A DNA stretch of 64,000 bases from an uncultured Alphaproteobacteria bacterium. Its GTDB lineage: Bacteria; Pseudomonadota; Alphaproteobacteria; HIMB59. Under the pieces are notes generated by a model that saw only the letters and a list, made by a program, of their open reading frames with translations, was not told the DNA's origin and did no database searches. The position numbers and the translations under genes are program-made. The stretch is taken from positions 1-64,000 of the forward strand of contig CACIPV010000002.1 of assembly GCA_902588615.1 (NCBI GenBank), given 5' to 3'. Numbering within the stretch: position 1 is the stretch's first letter; each line of letters begins with the position of its first letter. Below, piece by piece: positions 8,182-17,527 of this stretch.

Positions 8182-10016
8182 TGAATAAATTTTTACAAAA
8201 AAACTATCTTATAGTATCTATATTAAGCACTGTTATTTTATTTTTGTCCTTTAATTTTATAATCCAAAAAATCAATTTTAATTTAGGAGTTGATTTTACC
8301 TCTACCAAAACTTTTACTCTTTCAAGTGGTACTAAGAGAGTTATAGACGAAATAGAAGAGCCATTAAAAATTACTTTTGTGTATAGCAGAGACTTGTCTA
8401 AAAATATTCCAATTATTCAAAATTATGCTAATCAAGTTCAAGGTCTATTAAACAGATATTCAGATCTAGCCTCAGGTAAAATTGAATTAAACTTTATTGA
8501 ACCAGAGCCTTATTCAGATGATGAAGATTATGTAAATAGATATGGTGTGCAGGGTTTTCCTATAGATCAAGAAGGGTCCAAAGTATATTTTGGATTAATT
8601 GCTTCAAATACAACAGATGACATAGAAACTGTTCCCTTTTTTGATCCCTCAAAAGCTGGCACATTAGAAAAACAATTAACTGACATTGTATACAAACTTA
8701 ATAGATCAAAAAAACCAATGATTGGTTTTTTATCATGGGTGGACACTACACCACCAATGATGCCAAATAATCAACTTGGACAAGGAGAATACACAATACT
8801 TGAGGAGCTTAGTTATTTTTATGATTTTGAGTTTTTAGATACAGACATAGAGAGTTTTGAGGGTATAGACTTATTAATAGTTTATCACCCCTCTGATATT
8901 AGTGACAAAACTGAATATGCAGTTGAACAATTTATCTTGAATGGGGGAAAATCAGTTATTTTTGTTGATCCATTTTTTGAGAAAAATGACCATTCAAATA
9001 AATCATCAAATTTAGAAAATGTCTTAAAAACTCTCAATATTAACTATAATAGCAATGTTATTTTAGATGGTGCTCAAGCAACAAGACTGCAAACACAACA
9101 AAACATAACTGAAAATACATCTTTGCAAACTATGTTGAAATTGAATTGGCCTGAAGTCAGAGGACAGTTCATCAATCAAGCTGAAGAAATTGGAGACGGT
9201 TTATCTTTAATTAGACTTGTGTCTCCAGGTGGTCTTTCCCCATTAAATGATGAAAGTGAAATTTCTTACACTCCTATTATGTCCTCCAGTGAGGTAACAA
9301 TGGATCTACCTATGAAAGAGGTACATGATCCAATTAAGCTCATTAATAATTTTCAGCCAACAGGTATTAGCTATGACTTTGGTGTAAAATTAAGTGGTAT
9401 TGCAAAAAGTAATTTTAATGATTTTGAATTTAAAAATGATAATCATTTAGAAATATCCTCAAAAAATATAAATGTGGTAGTTTTCAGTGACGCTGATTTT
9501 ATAAGAAATGCCTTTTGGGCAAGAATTCAAAAGTTTTTAGATACCAATGTAATAGAGGCGACATCTGATAATGGAAGTTTAGTTACAAATGTGTTTGACT
9601 CAATGACAGGTTATGATGAATTTATTGATCTTAGAAACAAAGAAGCTCCATTTAGACCGTTTGTTGTAGTTCAAAAACTTCAAGCAGAAGCAGAACAGAT
9701 GTATCTAGGACAAGAACAGCAATTACAAGCTCAACTTGATAATACATTAAATCAAATTCAAAATTTATCAGGCGGTAGAGATGTAGAAAGTGTCAATTTA
9801 TCTGACAAACAATTAATGGAATTAGCAAATTTTCAATTACAAGTAGAAAATACTCGTAAACAACTAAGAGAAGTTAGAAGAAATTTAAGTAAAGATATAG
9901 ATCGATTAGCAAATCAAATAAACATATTAAATACTTTTTTAATCCCTGTTCTTTTAATTCTACTAATGTTTTTTATTCCAAGACAACTCGGTATCAGAAA
10001 AAGAAAAAGCAGATAA
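8181..10016 (+). CDS. GldG-like ABC transporter auxiliary protein
   Basis: I place the start at ATG 8181, overlapping the permease stop, rather than at 8139 inside the permease gene. The 611-residue product has one N-terminal membrane anchor, then the GldG-family start VDFTSTKTFTLSSGTKRVI, a long soluble domain (VIFVDPFF), a Gln-rich coiled coil near residues 515-585, and a C-terminal membrane helix followed by a basic tail. This matches the uncharacterised ABC-auxiliary family found beside GldF-type permeases. The soluble part should face the periplasm. Confidence 0.75.
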   Translation: MNKFLQKNYLIVSILSTVILFLSFNFIIQKINFNLGVDFTSTKTFTLSSGTKRVIDEIEEPLKITFVYSRDLSKNIPIIQNYANQVQGLLNRYSDLASGKIELNFIEPEPYSDDEDYVNRYGVQGFPIDQEGSKVYFGLIASNTTDDIETVPFFDPSKAGTLEKQLTDIVYKLNRSKKPMIGFLSWVDTTPPMMPNNQLGQGEYTILEELSYFYDFEFLDTDIESFEGIDLLIVYHPSDISDKTEYAVEQFILNGGKSVIFVDPFFEKNDHSNKSSNLENVLKTLNINYNSNVILDGAQATRLQTQQNITENTSLQTMLKLNWPEVRGQFINQAEEIGDGLSLIRLVSPGGLSPLNDESEISYTPIMSSSEVTMDLPMKEVHDPIKLINNFQPTGISYDFGVKLSGIAKSNFNDFEFKNDNHLEISSKNINVVVFSDADFIRNAFWARIQKFLDTNVIEATSDNGSLVTNVFDSMTGYDEFIDLRNKEAPFRPFVVVQKLQAEAEQMYLGQEQQLQAQLDNTLNQIQNLSGGRDVESVNLSDKQLMELANFQLQVENTRKQLREVRRNLSKDIDRLANQINILNTFLIPVLLILLMFFIPRQLGIRKRKSR

Positions 10017-11021
10017 ATGTATATTAAAAATTTAAAAATATTGGTTTTACTATCTTTTGGTTTTTTAATTATTGCCCTTGGTATGTATTTTGATGGCAAA
10101 AATATCTCTAACAAGTCATCATCTGAAGTATTATTTCCTAGTTTTGATGATGTTTTACCAGAAATAGCATACATTGAATTTTCTAATCAAAATGGAAAAT
10201 CTGTTATTGAAATCATTGATAATCAATGGCTTATTTCAAGCTCAAATAATTTTCCGGCAAATACTGAGCTTTTAAGTAGGTTTTTTATTCAACTTCGTGA
10301 AGCAAATATTTTAGATGCTAAAACTAATCGTGAAGATCTTTTATACAAATTGGGTCTAGATGATGAAAATAAAATGCAATTAATATTAAAATCTGAAGAC
10401 GATGTAGTATTGTATTCACTAGATATTGGTATTTATAATTATAATATCCCAGGATCTTACATAAAGGCCCCTGAGTCTAATCAATCTTATTTGGTTTCAA
10501 CAAACTTAACCGCCGATGTGTCTGATTTCTACTGGGTGCCCACCGATTTAATAAATATTGGTAAATCTCAAATTCAATCAATTCAAATTTATAATCAAAA
10601 TATGATTAACTTAAGTGTCAAAGAAGGAGAGCTAAAACATACAAATTTGACCTCTCAATTTAATGAAATTGATAATGATAAAATTATTGATGCTCAAAAT
10701 ATATTAACTGATCTTCAACATAATGGCTTTATACTTAAGACAGAATTACCTAACTCTTCAGATTTAAAAGCTAGGTTTACACTCAATAATGGAACTATAA
10801 TTTTTGTAAATCTTTACGATATTGAGGGTAAAGGTGTTCATGCTACTTTTGATTGGAATTATGTCGATGAAAAAGTTCAAATATCAAAGTTTATAGATCC
10901 ATTGCTAGATGGAAATCAAATACAAGTTAGTTCGGTTGCTTTTTTAAATAATTTTGCTTTTAGCGTTCCTCAAATATTTTTTGATACATTGAATATAAAA
11001 TTAAGAGAAAAAACCGAATAA
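10017..11021 (+). CDS. DUF4340-type membrane-anchored protein
   Basis: A 334-residue protein with one N-terminal membrane helix (ILVLLSFGFLIIALGMYF) and a beta-rich periplasmic part. The order YIEFSNQNGKSVIEI, NQWLISSSNNFPAN, then LLYKLGLDDE follows the DUF4340 pattern commonly found behind GldG-like genes. It starts right after the GldG-like stop and closes the four-gene exporter operon. Function is unknown; by position it is likely an accessory subunit. It ends one base before the convergent aldose-epimerase gene, with no room for a terminator. Confidence 0.7.
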   Translation: MYIKNLKILVLLSFGFLIIALGMYFDGKNISNKSSSEVLFPSFDDVLPEIAYIEFSNQNGKSVIEIIDNQWLISSSNNFPANTELLSRFFIQLREANILDAKTNREDLLYKLGLDDENKMQLILKSEDDVVLYSLDIGIYNYNIPGSYIKAPESNQSYLVSTNLTADVSDFYWVPTDLINIGKSQIQSIQIYNQNMINLSVKEGELKHTNLTSQFNEIDNDKIIDAQNILTDLQHNGFILKTELPNSSDLKARFTLNNGTIIFVNLYDIEGKGVHATFDWNYVDEKVQISKFIDPLLDGNQIQVSSVAFLNNFAFSVPQIFFDTLNIKLREKTE

Positions 11022-11975
11022 TTATTCTATTTCTCCAATTTCAAACTTAATTTGGTGTTTATAGATTTGTGATGGGTTTAATTGCGTTGAAGGAAATTTT
11101 CGATTATTGGGTGCGTTTGGAAAACCCTGAGTTTCAAAACACATACCTTGATATTTTTTTATTTTAATACGATTACTGGAATATTTTAAATGCTGACCAG
11201 TATAAAATTGAACACCAGGTTGATTTGAAAAAATTTTTAGGGATATATTGCTTTTTGGTGATTGTATTTTAGCTGCAAACTTAGAATTTTTTTTTATGAT
11301 GAAATTTTCATCAAATCCCTTGAATTTATTAGTAAATTTATCGCGTATCCTAGTTGATTTTTTAAAATCAAAACGTGTTCCTTTTACATTCATTACCCTA
11401 CCAGTAGGTATATTTTCAGAGTCATTTTCTAAGTACTGATTTGAATTGATTTGGACGTGGTGATCAAAAATATCTTTTTTAATTTTATCTAAATTCCAAT
11501 AGGCGTGATTTACCAAATTAACGTGAGTAGTTTTTGATGTTTGTGCACTTATATTGATTTTGAGAGTCGAATTTGCAATTGAGTAATCACAACTGGAATA
11601 TAATTCTCCTGGGAAACCCTGATCTTTATCTGGTGATATACAATAATAGCTAATATGAGATTTGGAGAAGCTCTTAACTTGCCAAATTTTTGAGTCAAAC
11701 CCTTTTTTACCACCATGTAGTATATTTTTCCCCTCATTTCTAGTTAATTTGTATTTTACTCCTTTGATCTGAAATTGAGCTTTTTTTATTCTATTTGCAT
11801 ACCTGCCACATGTTGCGCCTAAGTAATTTTTATTATTTTTATATGATGAGATATTTCCTAAATTTAGAATTAAATTGATTTTTTTCTTTTTATAAAAAAC
11901 TTCAAATAATGTTGCACCAATATTGAGAGTCTTAACTCTTAAAAACTTATTTTCAATTGTGTGCGATTTAATCAT
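11022..11975 (-). CDS. galM: Aldose 1-epimerase (mutarotase)
   Basis: A 317-residue galactose-mutarotase-family protein. Visible motifs are GRYANRI near residue 57, NEGKNILHGG, the catalytic histidine in NHAYWNLD, the FDENF loop, GQHLKYSS and the catalytic glutamate in ETQGFPNAP. It interconverts alpha and beta anomers of free aldoses in the cytoplasm. It is the last gene of the long minus-strand operon that holds iolC, iolB and iolJ, and starts six bases after iolJ. Family assignment is solid; the preferred sugar is not readable. The composition is Lys/Asn-rich, matching the low G+C here. Confidence 0.85.
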   Translation of the reverse strand: MIKSHTIENKFLRVKTLNIGATLFEVFYKKKKINLILNLGNISSYKNNKNYLGATCGRYANRIKKAQFQIKGVKYKLTRNEGKNILHGGKKGFDSKIWQVKSFSKSHISYYCISPDKDQGFPGELYSSCDYSIANSTLKINISAQTSKTTHVNLVNHAYWNLDKIKKDIFDHHVQINSNQYLENDSENIPTGRVMNVKGTRFDFKKSTRIRDKFTNKFKGFDENFIIKKNSKFAAKIQSPKSNISLKIFSNQPGVQFYTGQHLKYSSNRIKIKKYQGMCFETQGFPNAPNNRKFPSTQLNPSQIYKHQIKFEIGEIE

Positions 11976-11981
11976 GAATGA

Positions 11982-12812
11982 TTAAATTTTTGAAATATTC
12001 TCTAAAACTTTTTTTGTTACTTCTTTTAATCTTGGAATAGTTGAATTGATTAATTTAATACGGTCATAAGTATTTGGATCTTTTGCAATTTCCTCTCTTA
12101 AAGTATCGCCGAAAGTTTTTCTGAGTTCAGTGCCGATATTAAACTTACAAACATTCGTTGTATTTGCTATCGTTCTTTTAAGTGTATCGTCGATACCGCT
12201 ACTTCCGTGAAGCACCAATGGTACTTCGGTTAAGGTTTCTATCTTCTTTATGACTTGCATATCAATAGAAGAGGATTTGTTTGTCTGTAAGTGTACGTTT
12301 CCTGCACTTATCGCCATAGCATCACATTTGGTTAATTCAGCAAATGTCTTCGCTTCTTCAGGATCTGTGCTTTGTGACTTAGCACCATCATTGTAACCAA
12401 CAAATCCAATTTCTCCCTCAACGGAAATATTTTGTTTATGAGCTAATTCAACAATTTCACTTGTTTTATCAACGTTTTCATTAAGTGAAAGCTTGGATCC
12501 ATCAAACATTACAGATGTAAATCCGTTGTCAATTGCCTCTAAACACTCTTCTTTAGTATAACCATGATCTAAATGACAAACTATTGGACTAGATGATTGC
12601 TCAGCCAAGTATCTAAACATTTTACCTAAAACTGGCAGAGGTGTATTCGCTCTACAACCTGGTCCTGCTTGAAGAATCACAGGCACCTTGAGCTCTTCGG
12701 CTGTTTCTGCATAACATCTTGCATCCTCCCAACCTAGTACCACTAATCCTGCAATGGCATAATTATTTTTTTTTGCTTCTTGTAAAACTTCTGAGAGGCT
12801 AGCTATCGTCAT
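11982..12812 (-). CDS. iolJ: Class II aldolase, probable 6-phospho-5-dehydro-2-deoxy-D-gluconate aldolase
   Basis: A 276-residue class II fructose-bisphosphate-aldolase-family protein. Zinc and substrate motifs are present: CHLDHGYTKEE, GEIGFVGYNDG, AISAGNVH (in place of the usual GTxHG) and LVLHGSSGIDD. Neighbours decide the substrate: iolB overlaps its start by four bases and iolC precedes iolB. In the inositol pathway IolJ cleaves 5-dehydro-2-deoxygluconate 6-phosphate to DHAP and malonate semialdehyde. A fructose- or tagatose-bisphosphate role cannot be excluded from sequence alone. Confidence 0.8.
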   Translation of the reverse strand: MTIASLSEVLQEAKKNNYAIAGLVVLGWEDARCYAETAEELKVPVILQAGPGCRANTPLPVLGKMFRYLAEQSSSPIVCHLDHGYTKEECLEAIDNGFTSVMFDGSKLSLNENVDKTSEIVELAHKQNISVEGEIGFVGYNDGAKSQSTDPEEAKTFAELTKCDAMAISAGNVHLQTNKSSSIDMQVIKKIETLTEVPLVLHGSSGIDDTLKRTIANTTNVCKFNIGTELRKTFGDTLREEIAKDPNTYDRIKLINSTIPRLKEVTKKVLENISKI

Positions 12813-13651
12813 TTATATTTTGCTATCATATCCTTAATACCTGGGATTGTTTCTAATTGGTAAGCATGGGTTTTTTGGAAAGATTGAATAAGTGATCTTT
12901 GAGAAAGACCTACTAGGATTGTAAAATAATACATCTCATATCCTGGGGCAACCACACATGGATGATATCCTTTATTTATTGCAATAGTAGAGCCATTAAA
13001 AAGTTGATAACCGTGACCCTCTTTTTCATCTTCTGATTGCATAATTTGAACACCAAAACCATGTCCTGGTTTAAATCGATAATTATAAACTTCATCATGC
13101 CGTGTTTCTTGAGGGAGATCATCTGTGTCGTGTTTGTGAGGAGGGAAGCCTGACCACCCTCCAGCGCCAACAGTATATAATTCATTTACTAATAATCGAC
13201 CAACTTGATCATGATGTTTCGCACCCAAGATATGTTTAATTTTTCTGTGAGTTTTTGTATCGTCTGAGCCATATTGAACAACATCTAGTTCTTCTTTTAA
13301 AACGAGAAATGGCTCTAATTTTTTTTCATAAATTCCACCAGCTATGAAACACTCAGAGGAGTCAGATAAACAAGTAATTTTACATTTTGAATTTGTAGGA
13401 ATATAACTACCCTCAGGTTCACCATCCCATACGTCAGTTGTTCTTTTTCCAATCTGTCCTAACTTATTATCCTCCACGATAATCTCGACGATACCTGTTG
13501 CTGGAACTACGCTACTTTCATGTTTTGATAGTTGGTATTCATAGGACTCACCTTTTTTTAAATTGATAATATTAAAATAAACTAAGGGTACTGTTTCATT
13601 TGTTTCTCCAAATAAAGCTTGATTTTTATTATCTGAATAAGGGATGTGCAT
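12809..13651 (-). CDS. iolB: 5-deoxy-glucuronate isomerase
   Basis: A 280-residue bicupin of the KduI/IolB family. The segment VGAGGWSGFPPHKHD carries the metal-binding histidines, followed by the glutamate and histidine in RHDEVYNYRF and a GYHPCVVAPGY segment. Length is normal for IolB. It isomerises 5-deoxy-D-glucuronate to 2-deoxy-5-keto-D-gluconate, the IolC substrate. It begins directly after the iolC stop, has a good ribosome site (AAGGAG), and overlaps iolJ. The three steps iolC-iolB-iolJ are contiguous here. Confidence 0.9.
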   Translation of the reverse strand: MHIPYSDNKNQALFGETNETVPLVYFNIINLKKGESYEYQLSKHESSVVPATGIVEIIVEDNKLGQIGKRTTDVWDGEPEGSYIPTNSKCKITCLSDSSECFIAGGIYEKKLEPFLVLKEELDVVQYGSDDTKTHRKIKHILGAKHHDQVGRLLVNELYTVGAGGWSGFPPHKHDTDDLPQETRHDEVYNYRFKPGHGFGVQIMQSEDEKEGHGYQLFNGSTIAINKGYHPCVVAPGYEMYYFTILVGLSQRSLIQSFQKTHAYQLETIPGIKDMIAKYK

Positions 13652-14614
13652 CTATAACTCCTTTTGATTTTGGTTAATAAATTTTTCTAATTCCTGATTG
13701 TTGGGCATAGCTGAGGAACAACCTACTCTTGTTACAACTATTGCAGCATTTGCGGAACCCCGAATTACTGCATCCTCTAAACTAAGGCCATTGTATAGGG
13801 AGCTTATAAAACCTCCATTGAATGCGTCGCCTGCACCCGTGGGTTTAATAGCTTCGACATTGAATGTCCCGTATTGGCTCTCATTTTCTTTAGTAAATAC
13901 TTTAGATCCCTCTTCGCCCATTTTATAGACAATCACTGATGGTTTTTTTTTAATATACACTTTTGCTAATTCAAGTCCATTTGTGGAATTATCAGCCACA
14001 TTAAATTCCAAATCGTTTCCAATGATAATATCCATTTCATTCATAATTTCCTTATAAACATCTGATTTGATTGTATCAGACTCCCAGTTGTAAGGCCGAT
14101 AATCAAGATCGATTATTAGTGGTATCTTGAGATCTGAAGTTAGTTTTGAGGCAACCAAAACAGCATTCCTTGAAGGTTCTCCTGAAAGCGCAGTTCCAGA
14201 GATGAATACTGCAGAGTAATTATTAAAATTAATTTTATTAATATCCTCCTTATTAAGTTGTAGATCACAAGGATTACTTCTGTAAAGAATAGATTGGTTA
14301 TTTTTTAAAATAGTTTCAACAACAGCTATTTGTGTTTGAAATGATTTATTAACTTTTCTGCAGTGTTCTACACCAACTTTGAATTCATTAAGTTTGTTAA
14401 TTATGTATTCTCCGATTGCATCGTCAGATATACAAGTAAGTAAATCAGTGCTGACACCCAAGTTCGATAGAGCAACACAAGTATTTGCCGCCGAGCCCCC
14501 TAAATGAGAAGAAAAGTTATTTACATCGGAGATTTTTGTACCGGGTGGCTCTGGATAAATATCTAATCCTGCTCTCCCTATTACAAGAATTTTTTTTGTA
14601 TTATCAAATTTCAT
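13652..14614 (-). CDS. iolC: 5-dehydro-2-deoxygluconokinase
   Basis: A 320-residue PfkB-family kinase. The N-terminus VIGRAGLDIYPEPPGTKISD is the characteristic IolC opening, followed by LGGSAANTCVALSNLG and the C-terminal catalytic PTGAGDAFNGGF with the base aspartate. It phosphorylates 2-deoxy-5-keto-gluconate at C6. Many proteobacterial IolC proteins carry a C-terminal DUF2090 aldolase-like domain; this one is the short single-domain form and relies on the separate IolJ. It lies 34 bases after the Gfo/Idh gene in the same operon. Confidence 0.9.
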   Translation of the reverse strand: MKFDNTKKILVIGRAGLDIYPEPPGTKISDVNNFSSHLGGSAANTCVALSNLGVSTDLLTCISDDAIGEYIINKLNEFKVGVEHCRKVNKSFQTQIAVVETILKNNQSILYRSNPCDLQLNKEDINKINFNNYSAVFISGTALSGEPSRNAVLVASKLTSDLKIPLIIDLDYRPYNWESDTIKSDVYKEIMNEMDIIIGNDLEFNVADNSTNGLELAKVYIKKKPSVIVYKMGEEGSKVFTKENESQYGTFNVEAIKPTGAGDAFNGGFISSLYNGLSLEDAVIRGSANAAIVVTRVGCSSAMPNNQELEKFINQNQKEL

Positions 14615-14648
14615 TTAATGAAAATTAAGTCTAGAGGAATTATTGTAA

Positions 14649-15806
14649 TTACTTAAGAATTTTTTGTATTTCCTCTTGTGAAAAATAATCTGTCTTCTTA
14701 AAAGTAGTCTTTATCTCTTGGGGTGTTTTGGTGTCTGCTGCCTTCATTGTTGATTGAATAATATCCAAAACGTGTAACGATAATTCTCCGCTACATCTGT
14801 GTTCAAGTTCATTATCAATACAGTATGCCATTTCAGCTAATCCGACACCACGGTAGTTCGCATTAGTTGGCGACTCATTAGCCCTACCGCTATGAGATGT
14901 AATATTAATTTTACCAAGGGGCATATCATCAGTTTTGTGTTCTTGCCAAACACCACTATCATCAGTACTTGTGTATACTGAGCCTCCAAACATATTTGGA
15001 TCAGGCACAATCATAGAACCTTTATCGCCGTAAAGCTCTATGTGATTACGTTGGTGAGCTACAACATCAAACGATAAAGTTATTTGAATTAAAGCCCCAT
15101 TATGAAATTCTAAATTAACTAAATAGCTAGTTTGACATTCCACATCAAACTCCTGATCTTTTTTTGGACCTATGCCTATAACTCTTTTATCGAAAACTTT
15201 GGTAGAAATACCATGAACGCTTTTAGCAGGGCCAAGTAAATTTACTAAAGCTGTTAAATAGTATGGTCCCATATCTATAACTGGGCCACCTTCATTATTT
15301 GCAAACCATGGTTCAGGATTGGGATGATAAGATTGAACTCCTGGATAAGCAAAAATCGCATTTCCAAGTCGAACATTTCCAATTTTATTATCGTTTATTA
15401 ATTCAATAGATTTTTGAATTCCACCACCCAAAAAAGTATCAGGAGCATTGCCAATGTATAAGTTTTTACTTTTAGATAATTTTAAGAGATTTTCACCATC
15501 TAAAAAATTTACAGCCATTGGTTTCTCACTATAAACATGTTTACCACTCTCCAGCGAATTTTTTGCTACCTCGTAATGAGCCTTTGGAATAGTTAAATTT
15601 AAAATAATATCGACTTCACTATCATTTAATATTTCATCAACAGAACAAGAGTTTATATTATAAGTTTCGGCACATTTTTTAGAATTTTCATGATTAATAT
15701 CAGCACATTTAATTATGCGAAAATTATTAAAATAATCATGTCCTCTAAAATATGTTTCAGAAATATGACCACATCCTATTAAGCCAACATTAAAGACTTT
15801 GTTCAT
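14649..15806 (-). CDS. Gfo/Idh/MocA-family oxidoreductase
   Basis: A 385-residue NAD(P)-dependent oxidoreductase. The Rossmann motif VGLIGCGHISETYFRG is at the start, the EKP motif (VYSEKPMAV) lies near residue 95, and the C-terminal alpha/beta domain contains GGPVIDMGPYYLTAL. It likely oxidises a sugar or cyclitol hydroxyl. It sits between the aldehyde dehydrogenase (nine bases upstream) and iolC, so it may act on an inositol isomer or other polyol, in addition to the IolG-like enzyme at 30 kb. The substrate cannot be told from sequence. Confidence 0.8.
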   Translation of the reverse strand: MNKVFNVGLIGCGHISETYFRGHDYFNNFRIIKCADINHENSKKCAETYNINSCSVDEILNDSEVDIILNLTIPKAHYEVAKNSLESGKHVYSEKPMAVNFLDGENLLKLSKSKNLYIGNAPDTFLGGGIQKSIELINDNKIGNVRLGNAIFAYPGVQSYHPNPEPWFANNEGGPVIDMGPYYLTALVNLLGPAKSVHGISTKVFDKRVIGIGPKKDQEFDVECQTSYLVNLEFHNGALIQITLSFDVVAHQRNHIELYGDKGSMIVPDPNMFGGSVYTSTDDSGVWQEHKTDDMPLGKINITSHSGRANESPTNANYRGVGLAEMAYCIDNELEHRCSGELSLHVLDIIQSTMKAADTKTPQEIKTTFKKTDYFSQEEIQKILK

Positions 15807-15815
15807 AAATATGAA

Positions 15816-17273
15816 TTATTTGTCTAGGCCGCACATATTGATGTATTTTATTTCAATAAAATCATCAATTCCATACTTTGAGCCTTCTCTGCCAAGACCA
15901 GACTCTTTTATTCCTCCAAATGGTGCCTCTGCTTTTGAAGTTAATCCAGTATTGACTCCAACCATTCCGTATTCAAGTGCCTCAGCAACTCTCCATATTC
16001 TTCCGATATCTCTGGAATAAAAATAGGATGCAAGTCCATATGGTGAGTTATTTGCGAGTTTAATTACTTCTTTTTCATCTTTAAATTTGTATATTGGAGC
16101 CACTGGCCCAAATGTTTCTTCAGTTGTAATTTTTGCTTCTGGTGGGACTTCAGTGAGGATTGTAGGCTGATAAAAGTTCATTCCCAAAGAATGTTTAGAT
16201 CCACCAATTGCAACTTTTGCGCCATATTGTAATGCATCTTGGACATGCTCCTCTACTTTACTTAAAGAGTGCTCATCAATCATGGGTCCAGAGGCATTTT
16301 CCTCATTTAAACCATCTCCTACTTTTATTTTAGAGACAGCATCAACAAATTTTGAACAGAACTCATCATGAACTTTTTCTTGGACATAAATTCTATTTGC
16401 ACAAACACAAGTTTGTCCTGTATTTCTAAATTTGCTTTGGATTGCACCCGCAACAGCATCATCAATATTTGCATCATTAAATACAATGAAGGGTGCGTGA
16501 CCACCAAGTTCCATTGAGACTTTTTTTACAGTTCCAGAACATTTCTGTAAAAGTATTTTTCCAATTTCTGTTGAACCTGTAAAAGATAATTTTCTGACAA
16601 TTGGATTTGTGGCTAATTCCTCTCCGATTTCAGAGGCCTTTCCTGTAATTACATTTAAAGTTCCTTTTGGGAAACCTGCCTCCTCAGCCAAAACAGCTAG
16701 TGCGAGTGCAGAATAAGGAGTTTGACTTGCTGGTTTAATTACAACTGGGCACCCAACAGCTAAAGCTGGTGCACATTTTCTTGTAATCATAGCATTAGGA
16801 AAATTCCATGGTGTAATAGATGCCACTACACCAACTGGTTGCTTCAAAACAACAATTCTTCGATCGGTCATGGGATCTGGAATTGTATCTCCATAAACCC
16901 TCTTTGCTTCTTCTGAGAACCATTCTACAAAAGAGGCTCCATAGCCTATTTCTCCGCGTGACTCATTTATTGGTTTTCCTTGTTCAACTGTCATGATTTG
17001 AGCTAATTCCTCTTTATTTTCAATCATTAAATCAAACCATTTTCTGAGTATTTCTGATCTTTGACGTGCAGATTTTGCCCTCCATTCAGGCCAGGCATTA
17101 TTTGCTGCTTCTATAGCATTTCTAGTTTCAGATGTTCCGCACTTAGGTACAGTGCCGATCTCTTTCAAGTTAGCTGGATTGTTAACAGATATTGTCTCAC
17201 CTGAGACGGCATTAACCCATTCACCGTTAATGTAGCACTTATCTCTATAAAATTTTGAGTCTTTAATTTCCAT
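15816..17273 (-). CDS. NAD(P)-dependent aldehyde dehydrogenase, succinate-semialdehyde dehydrogenase type
   Basis: A 485-residue ALDH-superfamily protein of GabD type. Motifs: ITPWNFPNAMITRK, the cofactor loop SFTGSTEIGK, MELGGHAPFIVF with the general-base glutamate, NTGQTCVCANR with the catalytic cysteine, and ETFGPVAPIY. It oxidises a short semialdehyde to the acid. In this operon malonate semialdehyde from IolJ is a possible substrate, but the protein is not of the CoA-acylating IolA/MmsA type, so this is inference. It lies 24 bases after the lipoyl-carrier gene. Confidence 0.85.
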   Translation of the reverse strand: MEIKDSKFYRDKCYINGEWVNAVSGETISVNNPANLKEIGTVPKCGTSETRNAIEAANNAWPEWRAKSARQRSEILRKWFDLMIENKEELAQIMTVEQGKPINESRGEIGYGASFVEWFSEEAKRVYGDTIPDPMTDRRIVVLKQPVGVVASITPWNFPNAMITRKCAPALAVGCPVVIKPASQTPYSALALAVLAEEAGFPKGTLNVITGKASEIGEELATNPIVRKLSFTGSTEIGKILLQKCSGTVKKVSMELGGHAPFIVFNDANIDDAVAGAIQSKFRNTGQTCVCANRIYVQEKVHDEFCSKFVDAVSKIKVGDGLNEENASGPMIDEHSLSKVEEHVQDALQYGAKVAIGGSKHSLGMNFYQPTILTEVPPEAKITTEETFGPVAPIYKFKDEKEVIKLANNSPYGLASYFYSRDIGRIWRVAEALEYGMVGVNTGLTSKAEAPFGGIKESGLGREGSKYGIDDFIEIKYINMCGLDK

Positions 17274-17297
17274 AAATATTTATAACAGTTTTAATTC

Positions 17298-17525
17298 TTA
17301 TTCTACAGTGGCAATTTTACCACCTACAGGGATCATGTCTCCTTCTTGTGCAATTATCTCTGTTAATTTTCCATTAACTGTTGAAGGTATCTCAGCAGCT
17401 GTCTTATCAGTCTCAACTTCGCAGAGTATATCTCCTTCTTTAATTTCATCTCCAACTTTTTTAAGCCACTTTACTACTTTTCCCTCGTCAACAGTTTCTC
17501 CAAGGGATGGCATTATTATTTCCAT
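17298..17525 (-). CDS. Stand-alone lipoyl carrier domain
   Basis: A 75-residue protein that is just one lipoyl domain: MPSLGETVDEGKVVKWLKKVGD, then the modification hairpin CEVETDKTAAEIPS with the lipoylated lysine in the DK motif, then GGKIATVE. It ends right after the domain, with no E1/E3-binding domain and no acyltransferase domain. It lies two bases after the E1 beta gene. It presumably receives the acyl group from the E1 enzyme. Normal E2 proteins are over 400 residues, so this gene is not an E2 by itself. Confidence 0.85.
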   Translation of the reverse strand: MEIIMPSLGETVDEGKVVKWLKKVGDEIKEGDILCEVETDKTAAEIPSTVNGKLTEIIAQEGDMIPVGGKIATVE

Positions 17526-17527
17526 AA

